24,157 bases of DNA from Bacillota bacterium. GTDB taxonomy: Bacteria; Bacillota; Clostridia; Acetivibrionales; DSM-1351. Positions 22,351 to 24,157 of the stretch are shown here, one piece after another (positions within the stretch are counted from its first letter, which is position 1; every line of letters starts with the position of its first letter). A program made the translations under genes and the position numbers. The notes beneath the pieces are model-generated. The model was given only the letters and a program-made list of their open reading frames with translations, had not been told where the DNA came from and made no database searches. The stretch is taken from contig JAEZIV010000263.1 of assembly GCA_023436515.1 (NCBI GenBank), positions 1 to 24,157 of the forward strand, read 5' to 3'.

Positions 22351-22383
22351 TACCTATTAAAATATTCTTTAAATTTTTTAATC

Positions 22384-22989
22384 TCATTTAACTAAATACC
22401 TGGGTGTCTTCTCGATATACTTAAGATATTCCCTGCCAAAGGACTCTTTCAGATGCCTCTCCTCCTGTAGAATGAGGAGGTGGAAGGAGATAAGGTTTGC
22501 CAGTAGTACCAACAGTGTCAGAATACCCGGAAAGGTGAGGAAAAGTCCTGTAAACATCAGGTTAAAGCCCACAAAAGCCGGGTTTCTGCTATATCTATAA
22601 ATCCCGTGGGTAATAAGGGAAGATTTTGTCTCCTTGTCGATTCCCACCCGCCAGGAGTTTTTCATTGTTATTACTGCGAGGATAAAAAATGTAACGCCGC
22701 CTGCCATAATGAGAAGTCCAATGAAGTTAAATAGTTTGCTCAATTGCAGAAAGCTGTCAAATTGTGAAAGTAGTTGGCTAAGGGCTGTCTCCAAGGTCCA
22801 AAGAAGCACCCCGGCAAAGGAGGTTATTTTAACAAAGACTTCAGCTAAATGGATGCTCCTGTCTTTTCCGGCCCTTCCTAAAACATTTGCCTTAATTTTA
22901 TCCTTTTTATATAAAATCGCAAGCTTCATAAAATACGATACAACAAACACAGAAAGAAGTATAAGAGAAATCAAGTTAATTGCTTGCAT
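22384..22989 (-). CDS. Isoprenylcysteine carboxyl methyltransferase-like membrane protein
   Basis: This integral membrane protein of about 201 residues has roughly five hydrophobic segments. The C-terminal half carries the ICMT/PEMT-type signature: GIYRYSRNPAFVGFNLMFTG, then EERHLKESFGREYLKYIEKTPRYL. These bind S-adenosylmethionine and the carboxylate or lipid acceptor. Bacterial members have mostly unknown substrates. The ATG at 22989 follows GGGAG; an upstream frame start at 23022 has no ribosome site. It lies downstream of the P-type ATPase gene on the same strand, separated by 118 bases with a large hairpin. Confidence 0.85.
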   Translation of the reverse strand: MQAINLISLILLSVFVVSYFMKLAILYKKDKIKANVLGRAGKDRSIHLAEVFVKITSFAGVLLWTLETALSQLLSQFDSFLQLSKLFNFIGLLIMAGGVTFFILAVITMKNSWRVGIDKETKSSLITHGIYRYSRNPAFVGFNLMFTGLFLTFPGILTLLVLLANLISFHLLILQEERHLKESFGREYLKYIEKTPRYLVK

Positions 22990-23032
22990 ATTATCTCCCA
23001 TCCACACGCATAGCGCATACACAAATATTACT

Positions 23033-23073
23033 GCGTGAAAAGCACAATGACCAACCTTATGTACTTTTCACGC
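23033..23073 (-). other. Ten-pair inverted repeat between the ATPase and methyltransferase genes
   Basis: GCGTGAAAAG (23033-23042) and CTTTTCACGC (23064-23073) are perfect inverted copies with a 21-base loop. No T-run follows, so it is not an ordinary terminator. It could be an mRNA processing or stabilising hairpin or a regulator site. Confidence 0.5.
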
Positions 23074-23107
23074 TAACCTCCAAATAGCATAATCACAGGG
23101 ACCTGAC

Positions 23108-24157
23108 CTACAGCTTATCAACCTTCATTACACGCATAGCGTTCAAAATTGCTATCAAAGCAACTCCAACATCCCCGAACACCGCTTCCCACATAGTGGC
23201 AATACCTCCGGCACCCAGAAGGAGTATAATACCCTTTACACCCATAGCGAAAATAATGTTCTGCCAAACAATGTTTCTGGTTCTTCTGGCTATCTTTATT
23301 GCACTTACAAGCTTGGAGGGCTCATCGGTCATCAATACCACATCTGCGGCTTCTATGGCAGCATCAGACCCAAGGCCTCCCATGGCGACCCCTATGTCTG
23401 CCCGGGCAAGCACGGGTGCATCGTTGATACCGTCACCTACAAAGACAATTTTGCCACTGCTAGATTTACTTTTATACAGGCTCTCCAGCTTTTCCACCTT
23501 GTGATGGGGGAGGAGCTCGGTATACACCTTATCAAGGCCCAGGGTACTGCCGATTTTTTCTCCCGCTGACTTGCTGTCCCCTGTCAGCATCACCAAATTT
23601 TTGACACCAACGCTTCTGAGCCCGGCTATTGCTTTTATGCTGTCCGGCTTTATTTCATCAGATATTACAATATATCCTTCGTAACTACCGTCAACTGCCA
23701 GGTGTACGGTAGTACCATATATAGCAGTTTCTTGGAAAGGGATATTCTCCTTTTCCATAAGCTTTGCATTCCCTGCTAATATCTCTTTACCCCTGATATT
23801 GGCACGAATGCCGTGACCTGAGATTTCTTCATAATTAGTAATAACACTATTATCAATGGCCTTACCATATGCCTTTTGAATGGAATTTGCTATGGGATGG
23901 TTGGAATAGCTTTCAGCAAGAGCAACATACTCAAGTATTTCGGCTTCAGCTAGTGTACCTTTGCCGGTAATGCCTGTTACCTTGAAAATACCCTTTGTTA
24001 AGGTACCTGTCTTATCAAAGACTACTGTTTCCACATTGTTCAGTGCTTCAAGGAAATTGCTTCCCTTCACCAGTATACCGTTTTTTGATGCGCCTCCTAT
24101 ACCTCCGAAAAAGCTGAGAGGGATGGAGACAACCAATGCACAGGGACAGGATACAAC
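23108..24157 (-). CDS. Heavy-metal P1B-type ATPase, Zn/Cd/Pb class (C-terminal part)
   Basis: This is the last 350 residues of a metal-exporting P-type ATPase; the N-terminus lies beyond the window edge. The frame is open to the edge and begins with the transmembrane metal motif SCPCALVVS. It then shows the phosphorylated aspartate in DKTGTLTKG, the nucleotide-binding region with SGHGIRA, MLTGDSKSAGEKIG, and GDGINDAPVLARADIGVAMG. The last two transmembrane helices contain the lysine (GVKGIILLL) and aspartate (FGDVGVALIAILNA) that mark the ZntA/CadA class, so Zn2+, Cd2+ or Pb2+ is the likely cargo. It probably runs upstream of the methyltransferase gene in one transcript. Confidence 0.93.
   Translation of the reverse strand, partial: VVSCPCALVVSIPLSFFGGIGGASKNGILVKGSNFLEALNNVETVVFDKTGTLTKGIFKVTGITGKGTLAEAEILEYVALAESYSNHPIANSIQKAYGKAIDNSVITNYEEISGHGIRANIRGKEILAGNAKLMEKENIPFQETAIYGTTVHLAVDGSYEGYIVISDEIKPDSIKAIAGLRSVGVKNLVMLTGDSKSAGEKIGSTLGLDKVYTELLPHHKVEKLESLYKSKSSSGKIVFVGDGINDAPVLARADIGVAMGGLGSDAAIEAADVVLMTDEPSKLVSAIKIARRTRNIVWQNIIFAMGVKGIILLLGAGGIATMWEAVFGDVGVALIAILNAMRVMKVDKL

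Noticed and set aside
1..24157. CRISPR arrays, insertion sequences, prophage or integron features
   Set aside because: No regularly spaced repeats, transposase, integrase or long terminal inverted repeats were seen; the repeats found are short hairpins or initiation elements.

Overview
The window looks like chromosome from a low-GC, spore-forming, anaerobic Firmicute, most like a cellulolytic clostridium of the Ruminiclostridium type. This rests on strong AAGGAGG ribosome sites, AT-rich spacers, an energy-converting [NiFe] hydrogenase, a YyaC-type spore protease, a rubredoxin, a DUF4353 polysaccharide-binding lipoprotein and a CBM25-like protein. The species is inferred. I see no insertion sequence, prophage or CRISPR array.

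Layout. Positions 1-2042 (+) hold the end of an Ech hydrogenase operon (echD, echE, echF, with possibly the last codons of echC), closed by a strong terminator. Positions 2168-5021 (-) hold an AraC-type regulator followed by a secreted or lipid-anchored two-LamG protein. Positions 5330-6370 (+) hold hypA and hypB, which supply nickel to [NiFe] hydrogenases and so serve the Ech enzyme next door. Positions 6440-8399 (-) hold a PAS/SpoIIE-type phosphatase and methionine aminopeptidase. Positions 8573-12900 (+) hold yyaC, a LiaF-like membrane protein, a small basic protein, rubredoxin, a class I glutamine-amidotransferase-like hydrolase, an MscS channel, DUF951 and an unknown protein. Positions 13182-21086 (-) hold a previously hidden 50-residue protein, the DUF4353 lipoprotein, a metallophosphoesterase, a DUF4474 protein, a membrane diguanylate cyclase, a LysM/stalk protein and a CBM25-like protein. 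From 21290 on there are a sugar phosphate isomerase-like protein (+), tRNA-Lys(CTT) (-), an isoprenylcysteine methyltransferase-like protein (-) and the C-terminal half of a Zn/Cd-type P-type ATPase (-).

The main discovery candidate is a repeated translation-initiation element in front of three genes: echD, hypA and the metallophosphoesterase. In each, a perfect AAGGAGGTACC lies 60-70 nt before the start codon, far too distant for normal use. A GCCC...GGGC hairpin follows, then a second GGG, then the ATG. The hairpin interior varies (28, 34 and 36 nt), but the sequence outside it is the same length in all three: 5 nt on the left and 12 nt on the right. The fifth stem pair changes in a compensatory way (A-T, A-T, G-C). 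If the hairpin folds, the strong Shine-Dalgarno comes next to the ATG. That two of the three copies control hydrogenase subunits and hydrogenase nickel maturation suggests shared translational control. Novelty could not be checked here.
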